DNA of 64,000 nucleotides from Marinifilum sp965230805 (lineage in GTDB: Bacteria; Bacteroidota; Bacteroidia; Bacteroidales; Marinifilaceae): positions 3,038,001 through 3,102,000 of the forward strand of contig NZ_OZ246019.1 in the NCBI RefSeq assembly GCF_965230805.1. Direction: 5' to 3'. The translations under genes were made by a program, and so were the position numbers. The notes under the pieces were generated by a model. It was given only the letters and a program-made list of their open reading frames with translations, was not told the origin of the DNA and did no database searches. Positions 52,217 through 61,959 of this stretch are shown here, in pieces; positions within the stretch are counted from its first letter, which is position 1; every line of letters starts with the position of its first letter.

Positions 52217-54001
52217 ATGCTTACGCGCATATTTGACTTGCTAGATGTCTATCGGGAAAAATATCTTGATAAAAAAGATGCTTTCGCAAAAAAAGAAGAT
52301 GGCAAATGGATTACATATTCAACAGAACAATACCTGGAATATGTCGACCTAGTAAGCTATGCTTTTTTGGATAACGGAGTTAAAAAAGGTGATCGTGTAA
52401 TTTCCATATCAAACAATCGTCCGGAATGGAATTTTCTTGATATGGCACTGGCTCAAATTGGAGTGATACATGTTCCATTGTATCCAACAATAAGCGCAAA
52501 AAGCTACGATTTCATTATTCGTCATTGTGAGCCTAGCCTAATTTTTATTTCGAGCGAAGAATTATACTTAAAAATTGCACCACTTTTAAACGATCATCCA
52601 TCAGTTAAAGAAGTATACTCTTTTAATAAAATAAAAGCAGTTGCTCATTGGATTAGGTTATTAGATGTTGGAAGGGCACTTGGCGACAAGTATAAAGATG
52701 AGCTAAAATCTATTAAAGATGAAATTAAACCACAAGATGTGGTTACAATCATATATACATCGGGAACTACTGGCAATCCTAAAGGTGTAATGTTATCGCA
52801 TAAAAACTTTACCAGTAATGTGCTAGCTTCGGCTGCACGCTTAATTTTAAACTCGAGCCATAAGTGTTTGAGTTTTTTACCAATCAACCATGTTTACGAG
52901 CGAATGGTGAACTATCAGTATCAATATAAGGGCATTAGTATTTATTATGCTGAAAGTATGGAAACCATTGGCGATGATTTGCGAGAGATTAAACCTCATG
53001 GTTTTGCCACTGTTCCGCGATTATTGGAAAAAGTGTATGATAAAATCATGACCAAAGGAAAGAGTTTGCCAATGATTAAGAAATCCTTATTTCTGTGGGC
53101 CGTAAACTTGGGTCAAAAATATGAATTGAATGCTGCCAATGGATGGTGGTACGAATTTAAATTGAAAATTGCCAGAAAACTAATTTTCAGCAAATGGCAG
53201 GAAGCACTTGGTGGCAATATCATGTTCATGTGCTCGGGCGGTGCAGCTCTTCAAGTGCGATTGGAGCGCTTGTTCTGGGCTGCAGGCATTCCAGTTCAAG
53301 AAGGTTATGGATTAACGGAAACCTCTCCAATTATTGCAGCCAATCAAAATTCTTATCCTGATATTAAATTTGGAACGGTTGGACCTGTGCTCGAAGGGGT
53401 AGAGGTTAAAATTGCTGAGGATGGTGAAATTTTGGCTCGTGGACCAAATATCATGTTGGGCTATTACAAAAATCCGGAATTAACTAATGAGGTAATAGAT
53501 TCTGATGGTTGGTTCCACACTGGTGATATTGGTTGTATGGTTGAGGATAGATTTCTAAAAATAACCGACAGAAAGAAAGAGATTTTTAAAACTTCGGGTG
53601 GTATTTACATTGCGCCACAAGTTATTGAAAACAAGTTGAAAGAATCTCCGTTTATCGATCAAGCAATTGTAATAGGAGAATTCAAGCGCTTTCCTTCAGT
53701 AATTATTTCCCCAGATTTTGAATTCCTAAAAGAATACTGCAAGAGAAAGAAACTAGATTTTATCAGTCCCGAAGAAATCATTCAAAATGAGCGCATTCAA
53801 AAGAGAATTTGGCAAGAAGTTGAGAAAACAAATGTAAATCTCGACCGTCCGAAAAAAATTAAAACCAGTCGTTTGGTGGCTGATGTTTGGACTCCTGAAT
53901 CTGGTGAATTGTCGCCAACATTAAAACTTAAACGTAAAGTTTTAAAGGACAAATACGATCATCTCATTCAAGACATATACGCCTACGAAGAAGAAATTTA
54001 A
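52217..54001 (+). CDS. fadD: Long-chain acyl-CoA synthetase (AMP-forming)
   Basis: About 594 residues from MLTRIFDLLDVYREKYLDKK; an upstream ATG at 52190 adds nine less typical residues. AMP-binding signatures TIIYTSGTTGNPKGVMLSH, NHVYERMV, EGYGLTETSPI and WFHTGDIG..DRFLKITDRKKEIFKTSGG are all present, as is a lysine in the C-terminal hinge region. It activates fatty acids to acyl-CoA with ATP and is the entry step for the beta-oxidation genes that follow. Most likely membrane-associated at the cytoplasmic face. Confidence 0.93.
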   Translation: MLTRIFDLLDVYREKYLDKKDAFAKKEDGKWITYSTEQYLEYVDLVSYAFLDNGVKKGDRVISISNNRPEWNFLDMALAQIGVIHVPLYPTISAKSYDFIIRHCEPSLIFISSEELYLKIAPLLNDHPSVKEVYSFNKIKAVAHWIRLLDVGRALGDKYKDELKSIKDEIKPQDVVTIIYTSGTTGNPKGVMLSHKNFTSNVLASAARLILNSSHKCLSFLPINHVYERMVNYQYQYKGISIYYAESMETIGDDLREIKPHGFATVPRLLEKVYDKIMTKGKSLPMIKKSLFLWAVNLGQKYELNAANGWWYEFKLKIARKLIFSKWQEALGGNIMFMCSGGAALQVRLERLFWAAGIPVQEGYGLTETSPIIAANQNSYPDIKFGTVGPVLEGVEVKIAEDGEILARGPNIMLGYYKNPELTNEVIDSDGWFHTGDIGCMVEDRFLKITDRKKEIFKTSGGIYIAPQVIENKLKESPFIDQAIVIGEFKRFPSVIISPDFEFLKEYCKRKKLDFISPEEIIQNERIQKRIWQEVEKTNVNLDRPKKIKTSRLVADVWTPESGELSPTLKLKRKVLKDKYDHLIQDIYAYEEEI

Positions 54002-54033
54002 ATAAGTATTCACACACTATAACAAACAAAAAT

Positions 54034-56433
54034 ATGACTCGGAAAATAAGAAAAGTTGCAGTTTTGGGCGCAGGAGTCATGGGCGCTCAAATTGCATGTC
54101 ATTTTGCTAACATTGGATTAGAGGTTTTATTATTGGATATGCCAACAAAAGAGCTTTCTGAAAAAGAACAAAAAGCTGGTTTGTCGCTTGAACATCCTAA
54201 AGTGCGGAACAGAATTGTTAACGATCTTTTCCTAAAAGCTACCAAACTTAAGCCTGCTCCTTTATATTTAAAGGCTTACGCCAACAGAATTACAACTGGT
54301 AATTTTGAAGATGATTTAAATAAAATAGCAGAATGCGATTGGATTATTGAAGCCATTATTGAAAATCTGAAAATCAAGCAAGAGCTTTATACTAAAATTG
54401 AAGAATACAGGAAAGCTGGTTCTTTGATAACAACAAATACATCCGGTATTCCCATACAGATGTTAATCCAAGGCAGATCGGAAGATTTTACCTCTCATTT
54501 TTGTGGAACTCACTTCTTCAATCCACCGCGATATTTAAAGTTGTTAGAAATTATTCCATCTCCCAAAACAAGTGAAGAGGTATTGGATTTTCTAACAGAT
54601 TTTGGTGAAAGGTTTTTAGGCAAATCAGTTGTCTCTTGTAAAGATACGCCTGCCTTTATCGCCAACCGTATTGGTGTTTACTCTATGATGTCGGTTTTTC
54701 ACCTGATTGATGAATTTGGATTTACTGTTGAAGAAATAGACAAACTTACCGGACCAATAATCGGAAGGCCAAAATCGGCTACCTTTCGCACTTGCGATGT
54801 AGTTGGTTTGGATACATTGGTTTTTGTAGCACAAAACCTTCAAAAAGCATTGCAAAATGATGAGTCAAAAGATGTTTTTCAGATTCCGGGTTTCATTCAG
54901 AAAATGATGAACAACCAATGGCTTGGAGCAAAATCAGGTAAAGGTTTCTACAAGAAAATAAAGTCGGAAGGAAAGAGTGAAATCCTAAGTCTAAACCTTG
55001 AAAGTTTTGAATATCAAGAAAAACAGAGAATAAAATTTGGTGAATTTGAAGCGGCAAAAGCAGTTCCTCATCTAAACAATAGATTTAAAGTTCTTTTGAA
55101 AGGTGACAGTAAGGTAAATCAATTCTATCAGAAATTGTTCTTTGGTTTGTTTGCCTATGTTTCGAACCGGATGCCAGAAATTACCGATGATCTATACAAA
55201 ATTGATGAGGCTATCTGTTCAGGTTTTGCCTGGGAAATGGGACCCTTTGAGATTTGGGAAAGTTTAGGCGTGAAAAAGACTTTAAGCATGATGGAAGCAA
55301 TGGACTATAAAGCAGCTAATTGGGTGTACAATATGGTTCAGGAAGATCTCAGCTTTTATCAATTGAAGGATGGTAACAAGCAGTACTATGATGTAAATAC
55401 CAACGAATATCAAACCATTCCAGGAACAGAAAATCTGGTTCTTCTCAACAATATTCGCTCTTCCAATACAATTTGGAGTAACGAAGGTGCAAGTATTGTT
55501 GATATTGGCGATGGAATCATCAACCTTGAGTTCCATACCAAAATGAATACCATTGGAAGCGAGATTATTCAAGGTTTAAACAAAGCAATTGAGCTTGCGG
55601 AAAGTAATTATAAGGCTTTGGTGATATCTAATGAAGGAGAAAACTTCTCGGCTGGAGCCAATATCGGATTGGTATTTATGCTTGCCATAGAGCAAGAATT
55701 TGAAGAGTTGGATATGGTTGTTCGCACTTTCCAGAATGCCATGCTAAAACTCAAGTACGCATCGGTTCCGGTAATAGCTGCGCCACATGGCATGACCCTT
55801 GGAGGTGGATGCGAACTTTGCATGCATTCAGATAAAGTGATTGCTCACGCAGAAACATACATGGGCTTGGTAGAATTGGGTGTTGGCGTTATTCCAGCAG
55901 GAGGTGGAACCAAAGAATTCGCATATCGATTATCAAAAGAAATTGCTCAGGATGATATCAGAACCAACCGCTTTCGCGATAAGTTTCTAAGTATCGGTCA
56001 GGCTAAGGTTTCAATGTCGGCCTACGAAGCATTCGAACTGGGATATCTCCGTAAGGATGTTGACGAGGTGATTGTTAGTAAAAAACATCAGTTAAGTTAT
56101 GCAAAAAGAGCTGCATTGCTTATGGTAGAAAAAGGTTACACTCCTCCTCTACCAACTAAGGATATTACAGTTCTGGGAAGTGAAGGATTGGCATTGGTTT
56201 ATTCGGGTGCAGATGGAATGGAAGTAGGAAATTATATATCCGAATACGATAAACATTTGTCTATTGAACTAGGAAAAGTTTTAAGTGGTGGTGAGCTGAG
56301 TGAACCTACTAAAGTATCTGAAAAATATTTGCTCGATTTAGAACGAATTGCTTTTGTTCGACTTTGTCAGCAAAAGAAAACACTGGAACGAATGCAAAGT
56401 CTCTTGCAAAAGGGTAAAATCCTGAGAAACTAG
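54034..56433 (+). CDS. fadN: 3-hydroxyacyl-CoA dehydrogenase/enoyl-CoA hydratase fusion (FadN type)
   Basis: 799 residues. N-terminal NAD-binding Rossmann motif AVLGAGVMGAQIACHFANIG (9-28), dehydrogenase domain with GTHFFNPPRYLKLLEIIPS, then an enoyl-CoA hydratase/isomerase domain in the C-terminal third (oxyanion-hole SAGANIGLVF and MTLGGGCELCMHSDK). Domain order (dehydrogenase first) is as in Bacillus FadN, opposite to E. coli FadB. It performs hydration and oxidation of enoyl-CoA in beta-oxidation. The gene order here, ligase then fadN-fadA-fadE, resembles Bacillus fadNAE. Confidence 0.92.
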   Translation: MTRKIRKVAVLGAGVMGAQIACHFANIGLEVLLLDMPTKELSEKEQKAGLSLEHPKVRNRIVNDLFLKATKLKPAPLYLKAYANRITTGNFEDDLNKIAECDWIIEAIIENLKIKQELYTKIEEYRKAGSLITTNTSGIPIQMLIQGRSEDFTSHFCGTHFFNPPRYLKLLEIIPSPKTSEEVLDFLTDFGERFLGKSVVSCKDTPAFIANRIGVYSMMSVFHLIDEFGFTVEEIDKLTGPIIGRPKSATFRTCDVVGLDTLVFVAQNLQKALQNDESKDVFQIPGFIQKMMNNQWLGAKSGKGFYKKIKSEGKSEILSLNLESFEYQEKQRIKFGEFEAAKAVPHLNNRFKVLLKGDSKVNQFYQKLFFGLFAYVSNRMPEITDDLYKIDEAICSGFAWEMGPFEIWESLGVKKTLSMMEAMDYKAANWVYNMVQEDLSFYQLKDGNKQYYDVNTNEYQTIPGTENLVLLNNIRSSNTIWSNEGASIVDIGDGIINLEFHTKMNTIGSEIIQGLNKAIELAESNYKALVISNEGENFSAGANIGLVFMLAIEQEFEELDMVVRTFQNAMLKLKYASVPVIAAPHGMTLGGGCELCMHSDKVIAHAETYMGLVELGVGVIPAGGGTKEFAYRLSKEIAQDDIRTNRFRDKFLSIGQAKVSMSAYEAFELGYLRKDVDEVIVSKKHQLSYAKRAALLMVEKGYTPPLPTKDITVLGSEGLALVYSGADGMEVGNYISEYDKHLSIELGKVLSGGELSEPTKVSEKYLLDLERIAFVRLCQQKKTLERMQSLLQKGKILRN

Positions 56434-56527
56434 TCAATGATTAGTGTTTAATGATCAATGACATTGAACACAATTACTAAGCTAGAAGGTATTAACTAAA
56501 CATTAATCACTAAAAATTAAACATTAG

Positions 56528-57703
56528 ATGAACGCATATATAGTAGCCGCATATAGAACCGCCGTAGGCAAAGCAAAAAAAGGGAAGCTTCGCCTCATCA
56601 GGCCTGATGATATGGCCGCAAGGGTAGTTAAACACATTATGGAGAAAACGCCAAGCTTGGATCCTTTGATGGTTGATGATGTTATTGTGGGAAATGCCAC
56701 TCCTGAAGCCGAGCAAGGATTGAATATTGGCAGAATGATCTCCTTAATGGGATTAGATAACATACAAGTACCAGGGATGACGGTTAATCGTTACTGTTCT
56801 TCTGGACTTGAGACAATTGCAATTGCTGCATCGAAAATTGAAGCCGGATTGGCCGATTGTATTCTGGCTGGTGGTGTTGAAATGATGTCGTTGATGCCAA
56901 TGGGTGGTTGGCGATTGGTTCCTAATCTGGGAATTGCTAAATCGAATCCTGATTATTATTGGAACATGGGAATTACCGCAGAAGCTCTGCAGAAAAAATA
57001 TAATATCTCACGTGAAGACCAAGATGAATTTGCTTTTCACTCGCACAGAAAAGCTTTAGAAGCTATGACTGCGAACCGTTTTGTTGATGAGATTGTTCCT
57101 ATTACAGTATCAGAGACTTTTGTGAACAGCAAAGAGAAAGCGGAAACAAAAGAACATACAATTGCCAAGGATGAAGGCCCTAGAGCTGATACCAGTATTG
57201 AAGGATTAGCAAAACTAAGACCTGTATTTGCTCAGAATGGCACAGTTACAGCCGGAAACTCATCTCAAACATCCGATGGTGCAGCCTTTGTTTTGGTGGT
57301 GTCCGAAAAGATGTTGAATCAATTGAATGTTGAGCCTATTGCCCGATTTGTTTCTTACGCAGTAGCAGGTGTAGAACCCAAACACATGGGAATAGGCCCG
57401 GTTGAAGCCATTCCGAAAGTGCTAAAACGATCGGGAATGCATATGAACCAAATAGAGCAAATTGAGTTGAACGAGGCATTTGCGGTTCAGGCTTTATCGG
57501 TAATGAGAGAGTTGGATATGAACCCGGCAATTACCAATGTAAACGGTGGAGCAATTGCTTTGGGACATCCTTTGGGTTGTACAGGCACAAAATTGTCGGT
57601 TCAGCTCTTGCACGAAATGAAGAAAAGAAAGCAAAAATATGGCATGGTAACCATGTGCGTAGGGTCTGGACAAGGAGCTGCTGGAATTTTTGAGATTCTC
57701 TAA
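56528..57703 (+). CDS. fadA: Acetyl-CoA acyltransferase (thiolase)
   Basis: 391 residues. Active-site Cys C90 lies in MTVNRYCSSGLETIAIA; the C-terminal His and Cys are in GGAIALGHPLGCTGTK and TMCVGSGQGAAGIFE. It cleaves 3-ketoacyl-CoA with CoA in the last step of beta-oxidation. The gene starts 95 bases after fadN. Neighbours and completeness suggest the degradative rather than the acetoacetyl-forming direction. Confidence 0.94.
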   Translation: MNAYIVAAYRTAVGKAKKGKLRLIRPDDMAARVVKHIMEKTPSLDPLMVDDVIVGNATPEAEQGLNIGRMISLMGLDNIQVPGMTVNRYCSSGLETIAIAASKIEAGLADCILAGGVEMMSLMPMGGWRLVPNLGIAKSNPDYYWNMGITAEALQKKYNISREDQDEFAFHSHRKALEAMTANRFVDEIVPITVSETFVNSKEKAETKEHTIAKDEGPRADTSIEGLAKLRPVFAQNGTVTAGNSSQTSDGAAFVLVVSEKMLNQLNVEPIARFVSYAVAGVEPKHMGIGPVEAIPKVLKRSGMHMNQIEQIELNEAFAVQALSVMRELDMNPAITNVNGGAIALGHPLGCTGTKLSVQLLHEMKKRKQKYGMVTMCVGSGQGAAGIFEIL

Positions 57704-57704
57704 C

Positions 57705-57759
57705 ACCCCCATCCCGCTAAAGGGGGTTATAAAAGTCCCCTTTAGGGGATTTAGGGGTA
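57705..57759. repeat. Inverted CCCC(T)AAA repeats
   Basis: ACCCCCATCCCGCTAAAGGG and the inverse of CCCCTTTAGGGGATTTAGGGG face each other over 55 bp. Each half is itself palindromic (CCCC(G/T)CTAAAGGGG). The same kind of G/C-rich repeat is frequent between genes in Bacteroidota. It sits between the thiolase and acyl-CoA dehydrogenase genes. Confidence 0.6.
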
Positions 57760-57790
57760 AATCATACTAACTACATAAACACTACATACT

Positions 57791-59575
57791 ATGGAAAAGA
57801 TAAAAACAGTAAAAGGCGGTCAGTTTTTGGTGAAGGAAAGCATGCCACAAGATATTTTTATTCCGGAAGAGATTTCCGAGGAACAAAAAATGATAATGGA
57901 AACCTGTAGGGATTTTCAGGAAAAAGAGATCTTCCCCATGCAAGACAGAATTGATGCACAGGAAGAAGGTTTAATGACTTCCTTAATGGACAAAGCGGGA
58001 GAATTGGGACTTCTGGGAATTGTAATTCCTGAAGAATATGGCGGATTTGGCCAGGATATGAACACCTCAATGTTAAGTACCGAAGTGATGGGAACCTATA
58101 GTTCATTCGCTGTTGCTTACGCTGCACATGTTGGAATTGGTACGCTTCCCATCCTTTACTATGGTACACAGGAGCAAAAAGAAAAGTATTTGCCAATGTT
58201 GGCATGTGGAGAATACAAAGGGGCTTATTGCTTGACTGAACCTGGCTCAGGATCGGATGCCAATTCGGGTAAGAGTAAGGCAACACTAAGGGATGATGGC
58301 ACAAAATACATTCTGAACGGACAGAAAATGTGGATCACCAATGGTGGTTTTGCAGATATTTATACCGTATTCGCCAAAATTGATGATGATAAAAACTTAA
58401 GTGCATTTATTGTTGAAAAGAACTTTCCGGGCATCAGTTTGGGGCAAGAGGAAAAGAAGATGGGAATTAAAGGTTCCTCAACCTGTATGATGTTTTTCGA
58501 GAATTGTGAAATTCCGGTTGAGAATCTTTTGGGAGAGAGAGAACAGGGATTTAAAATTGCCTTGAACATTCTGAACAATGGTAGAATAAAGTTGGCTGCT
58601 GCTGTTCTGGGTGCTGGCAAAAAAGTTATCAACAACTCCATTAATTATTCGAATGAGCGCATTCAGTTCGGCAAAGAGATTTCCAATTTTGGAGCCATTC
58701 AATTTAAAATTGCAGAACAAGCCATTCGAATCTATGCCATAGAATCGGCCATTTACCGATGCAGCAATGATGTTCAAAACCTTAAGCATTACCTTATTGA
58801 GGGAGGGATGAGCAATGAGCAGGCAGCAGTTAAGGCTCAGAAGGAATTTGCTGCTGAAGCTGCTATTCTAAAGGTTGCTGCATCCGAGGCTTTGGATTAT
58901 GTGGTTGATGAAGGCGTACAAGTTTATGGAGGTATGGGATATTCGGCCGAAGCTCCAATGGAACGCGCTTATCGCGATGCTCGCATCAACCGTATTTTTG
59001 AAGGAACCAATGAAATTAACCGCATGTTGGTAGTCGATTACCTCTTGCGTAAGGCATTTAAAAATGAATTGCCATTATTGGCTGCCTCGCAATCTGTTGC
59101 CAAAGAACTCATGTCTATTCCTGATTTTGGAGAAGAAGATACCAGTCTTCTTGCTGCTGAAACAAAATTGGTGGAAGGTTTCAAAAAAGCAGCTTTACTG
59201 GTTGCCGGTGCTGCTGCACAAAAGTTCATGCAAAAACTAAGCAAAGAGCAGGAAATTCTTATGAATATTTCTGATATCATTAGCGATTGCTATGTAGCGG
59301 AATCGATGCTACTGCGCGTAAAAAAACTGGTGGAAACCAAAGGAGAAGATGCTTGCCAAGAACAGATTGCAATGTGTAAAGTGTTCTTTTACGATGCTGC
59401 CGACCGCATTCACAAAAATGCCAAGGATGCTGCCAACAGCATTTCATCGGGCGACGAATTACGTATGATGCTTTTAGGCCTGAAACGCTTTACCAAGCAC
59501 AGTGGCCTGAACAGCAAAGAAGAACGCAGAAAGATAGCCAAGAAATTAATTGAAGAGAATCGATATTGTTATTAA
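57791..59575 (+). CDS. fadE: Acyl-CoA dehydrogenase (FadE type)
   Basis: 594 residues: acyl-CoA dehydrogenase fold with CLTEPGSGSDANSGKSKA, the WITNGGFADIYTVFAKI FAD-binding strand, a YGGMGYSAEAPMERAYRDARI end of the core and FEGTNEINRMLVVDYLLRKA. The roughly 200-residue extension after the core matches the longer FadE/AcdA type of Bacillus-like operons. It oxidises acyl-CoA to enoyl-CoA and would pass electrons to an electron-transfer flavoprotein, which is not in the window. Confidence 0.93.
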   Translation: MEKIKTVKGGQFLVKESMPQDIFIPEEISEEQKMIMETCRDFQEKEIFPMQDRIDAQEEGLMTSLMDKAGELGLLGIVIPEEYGGFGQDMNTSMLSTEVMGTYSSFAVAYAAHVGIGTLPILYYGTQEQKEKYLPMLACGEYKGAYCLTEPGSGSDANSGKSKATLRDDGTKYILNGQKMWITNGGFADIYTVFAKIDDDKNLSAFIVEKNFPGISLGQEEKKMGIKGSSTCMMFFENCEIPVENLLGEREQGFKIALNILNNGRIKLAAAVLGAGKKVINNSINYSNERIQFGKEISNFGAIQFKIAEQAIRIYAIESAIYRCSNDVQNLKHYLIEGGMSNEQAAVKAQKEFAAEAAILKVAASEALDYVVDEGVQVYGGMGYSAEAPMERAYRDARINRIFEGTNEINRMLVVDYLLRKAFKNELPLLAASQSVAKELMSIPDFGEEDTSLLAAETKLVEGFKKAALLVAGAAAQKFMQKLSKEQEILMNISDIISDCYVAESMLLRVKKLVETKGEDACQEQIAMCKVFFYDAADRIHKNAKDAANSISSGDELRMMLLGLKRFTKHSGLNSKEERRKIAKKLIEENRYCY

Positions 59576-59589
59576 TGAGTTTAAATGAG

Positions 59590-59616
59590 AAACGCCTCTT
59601 TTAAGAGGCGTTTTTT
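59590..59616. terminator. Bidirectional terminator after fadE
   Basis: AAACGCCTCTT / AAGAGGCGTTTT stem with a two-base loop, A-rich left and T-rich right. Ends the fatty acid cluster and the convergent gene at 59626. Confidence 0.85.
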
Positions 59617-59625
59617 AATCTGTAT

Positions 59626-60216
59626 TTACTTCTTGGTTCGCTTCTTCTTTTTCTTTTCTCTTTTTGGACGACCATCTTTACTAAAATCACTAAGCCTTTT
59701 TAATTCTTCAGCAATTGTGGCTTCCCATTCTGCTAACTTTGTTAGATTATTTCCATGTTCAGTTTCTCTATCAACTTTTGCAATCAGCCTTGTTTGCTCA
59801 GAGGTAACCTCTTCGTATAACACCGTTGATCCTTCCCATAAAAGCCTTTTCCTTTCAACAAAAAACTTTTTCCTCAGATTTCTTGCGCTAAGTTCGTATA
59901 GGTCGAATAAAAGTTGCTGATACCTTATTAGTTCAGAAGTTGAAGATGGGTCTCCATTATCAATATAGGATGCATCCTTTTGAAAATAACAACTTACAGT
60001 CCTATTCAGATTTCTGGATGTGATCAAAGAATAGTTTGCCACCTGAAACCCTATAGTAAAACTGCTTAAAATTGTTTGTTGTTTTCCTGAATTTGGCGCT
60101 TCTGCCAAATAATCTTCTTTCTTGAGTTTATATTCCTTCGACCATTCAATTTTATTCTGAGTATAAGCAATCGAAAAGTGAAATAGTAATGCAATTGTTA
60201 GTATGTACTTAATCAT
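59626..60216 (-). CDS. Secreted protein of unknown function
   Basis: About 196 residues from the Met at 60216; the ATG at 60249 precedes the signal peptide by 11 residues. Signal peptide MIKYILTIALLFHFSIAYTQ, then a mostly polar, helical protein with WSKEYKLKKEDYLAEAPN, RNLNRTVSCYFQKDASYID and a very basic C-terminus (KREKKKKKRTKK). The KIEWS...DY opening resembles DUF922-type Bacteroidota proteins, but I cannot place the family firmly. Role unknown. Confidence 0.55.
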   Translation of the reverse strand: MIKYILTIALLFHFSIAYTQNKIEWSKEYKLKKEDYLAEAPNSGKQQTILSSFTIGFQVANYSLITSRNLNRTVSCYFQKDASYIDNGDPSSTSELIRYQQLLFDLYELSARNLRKKFFVERKRLLWEGSTVLYEEVTSEQTRLIAKVDRETEHGNNLTKLAEWEATIAEELKRLSDFSKDGRPKREKKKKKRTKK

Positions 60217-60481
60217 AGGCTCATTTTTATAGAGTTGTTGTATTTTCAATAAATAAAAATTGTTGGCTTAACTATTATTTCTTTCCAGCTATTCTTATCG
60301 AATTTCAAATATACCCAATCGAATTAAACATCACATTCCCTTTGTATAGAACTTCCGAAACAATTATTATAAAAATCAAATCAGGATTAATTCGCACTGC
60401 CCTTAAAGTTTTGATTTAAACATCTGATTTTAACCTACAGCAACGCGATAAAATTGCGCATCAGTGTTAGGTTTTATTTTT

Positions 60482-61621
60482 CTATCCCTCTAGTATTCGA
60501 ATCAAATCTTCATTGACGTAAAACACCTCGACACCATCTTTTTTGGGTCTTAAAATATTGTTCCCTACTAGTTCATTCATATATTTTGTCAATGTAGTCC
60601 TAGAACTTTTACCAATTATTTCTCCAATCAAATTTGGTTTTATGTAAGGTTGACTAAAAATGGCTTCATTGATTTCTTTATTATACCATTTAATCTTTTC
60701 TTTTCCGTACTCTAATGTGGAGTCCATTTGAGACAATATTTCGTTGATTCTGGAATTTGTAAGCAATGAAGTCTTTTCTGTTGCTTCTAACATGAAGTTT
60801 ATCCATGATTTCCAATCATTCCTTTGTGTAACAGCCCCTAATTTAAAATAATAATCCTCTTTATTTGCTATTATAAATTTTGACATATAAAGTACAGGTT
60901 GACTTAATAGTCCCTTACTAAACAAATACAATAGATTAAGAATCCGCCCCGTTCTTCCATTGCCATCTTGAAATGGATGTATCGCTTCAAATTGATAATG
61001 TGCAATACACATTTTTAAAAGAGGGTCAACAGTATATAATTCATCATTATTCAGATATTCAACTAAATTTTCCATTAAATTTTCAATAACTCCTTCTTTT
61101 CTGGGTGGAGTATAAATAATTTCTCCTGAGCGAAATTCACTTTCTCCTCGCTTGATAACTACTTGAGCTTGGGGAGGTCGATATCCTGAGGTGGTTTCTT
61201 TTATCTGATTAAAGATTCGTATTATTAATTTCGTGTCTATTTTATTACTCGTCTGCAATTCACTAAATCCAGCCCAAAGAGCTTCCCTATACTTTAAAAC
61301 TTCTTTTGTTGCAGGGTTTATTTTAGACTCCCTATAGGTATCGGAAATAGCTTTATATAATTCATCTTCTGTGGTAAATATATTTTCTATTTCTGTAGAC
61401 GTCTTTGCTTCCTGTAGAGCTAAAGTATTTATTAACATTAATGGATTTGGTAATCTGTTCAAGTTTCCATTCACCGTTGCCAGAGCTCGCGAGGCAGAAA
61501 CCAATCGTTTTAATATATCAGGGTTGTTTTCAATATCATTAATTGGCGGCAGCACAGGTAATTCATCATATGGCTTATTTCTATCAAATTTTGTCACTTC
61601 CATCTGTTCAATATATTTCAT
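60482..61621 (-). CDS. Fic-domain protein (predicted AMPylating enzyme) with N-terminal inhibitory motif
   Basis: About 379 residues from the Met at 61621; an ATG at 61651 overlaps an inverted repeat and is less likely. Fic core HPFQDGNGRTGR (His 215 in this numbering) is complete; the SxxxEN motif (STEIEN near residue 75) is the N-terminal type inhibitory helix, so activity would be self-restrained. A winged-helix region near the C-terminus (SQPYIKPNLIGEIIGKSSRTTLTKYMNELVG) suggests DNA binding and possible autoregulation. Fic enzymes modify proteins with AMP; target unknown. Part of an accessory block with RhuM and a REP transposase. Confidence 0.88.
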   Translation of the reverse strand: MKYIEQMEVTKFDRNKPYDELPVLPPINDIENNPDILKRLVSASRALATVNGNLNRLPNPLMLINTLALQEAKTSTEIENIFTTEDELYKAISDTYRESKINPATKEVLKYREALWAGFSELQTSNKIDTKLIIRIFNQIKETTSGYRPPQAQVVIKRGESEFRSGEIIYTPPRKEGVIENLMENLVEYLNNDELYTVDPLLKMCIAHYQFEAIHPFQDGNGRTGRILNLLYLFSKGLLSQPVLYMSKFIIANKEDYYFKLGAVTQRNDWKSWINFMLEATEKTSLLTNSRINEILSQMDSTLEYGKEKIKWYNKEINEAIFSQPYIKPNLIGEIIGKSSRTTLTKYMNELVGNNILRPKKDGVEVFYVNEDLIRILEG

Positions 61622-61625
61622 TAAT

Positions 61626-61650
61626 TGGACACTTAGTAAATATATGTCCA
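61626..61650. promoter_or_regulatory. Inverted repeat at the Fic gene start
   Basis: TGGACA / TGTCCA separated by 13 bases. It overlaps the alternative ATG at 61651 and lies just upstream of the chosen start, fitting an autoregulatory operator. Confidence 0.4.
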
Positions 61651-61671
61651 TTTTTTGACAACAGAAAAACC

Positions 61672-61702
61672 TTTGTCCATTATTTCCTATATTCTGGACA
61701 AA
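61672..61702. promoter_or_regulatory. Second inverted repeat upstream of the Fic gene
   Basis: TTTGTCCA / TGGACAAA, perfect 8-bp arms separated by 15 bases, sharing the TGGACA half-site with the repeat at 61626. A third half-site (TTTTGGACG) occurs near 61757. The common half-site suggests one regulator, perhaps the Fic winged helix itself. The rest of 61652-61959 has a GTGCGAGGGTCGCAC hairpin (61809-61823) and no gene. Confidence 0.45.
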
Positions 61703-61959
61703 AGAATAGAATTCACATTTTTATTGAGAAATTAAATAAAATCTGTTCAATAATTAAGATATTTTGGACGTATTTTCTCCTTATAGAATGAGCATGTACA
61801 AACTGCTGGTGCGAGGGTCGCACTCGTATCTATTTTCAAATAAAATAACAAAATTTTAGTACATGCAAACCTGCATTTAATAATTTGCATGAGAAAAATG
61901 ACAACTTGTTGTAGTATTAATGTAAGGACTGCATACGCAGAAACACCTGATTTTATTAA

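Noticed and set aside
61862..61891. CATGCAAA/TTTGCATG inverted repeat as a separate element
   Set aside because: Eight-base arms in AT-rich DNA next to the intron remnant; no support beyond the match itself.
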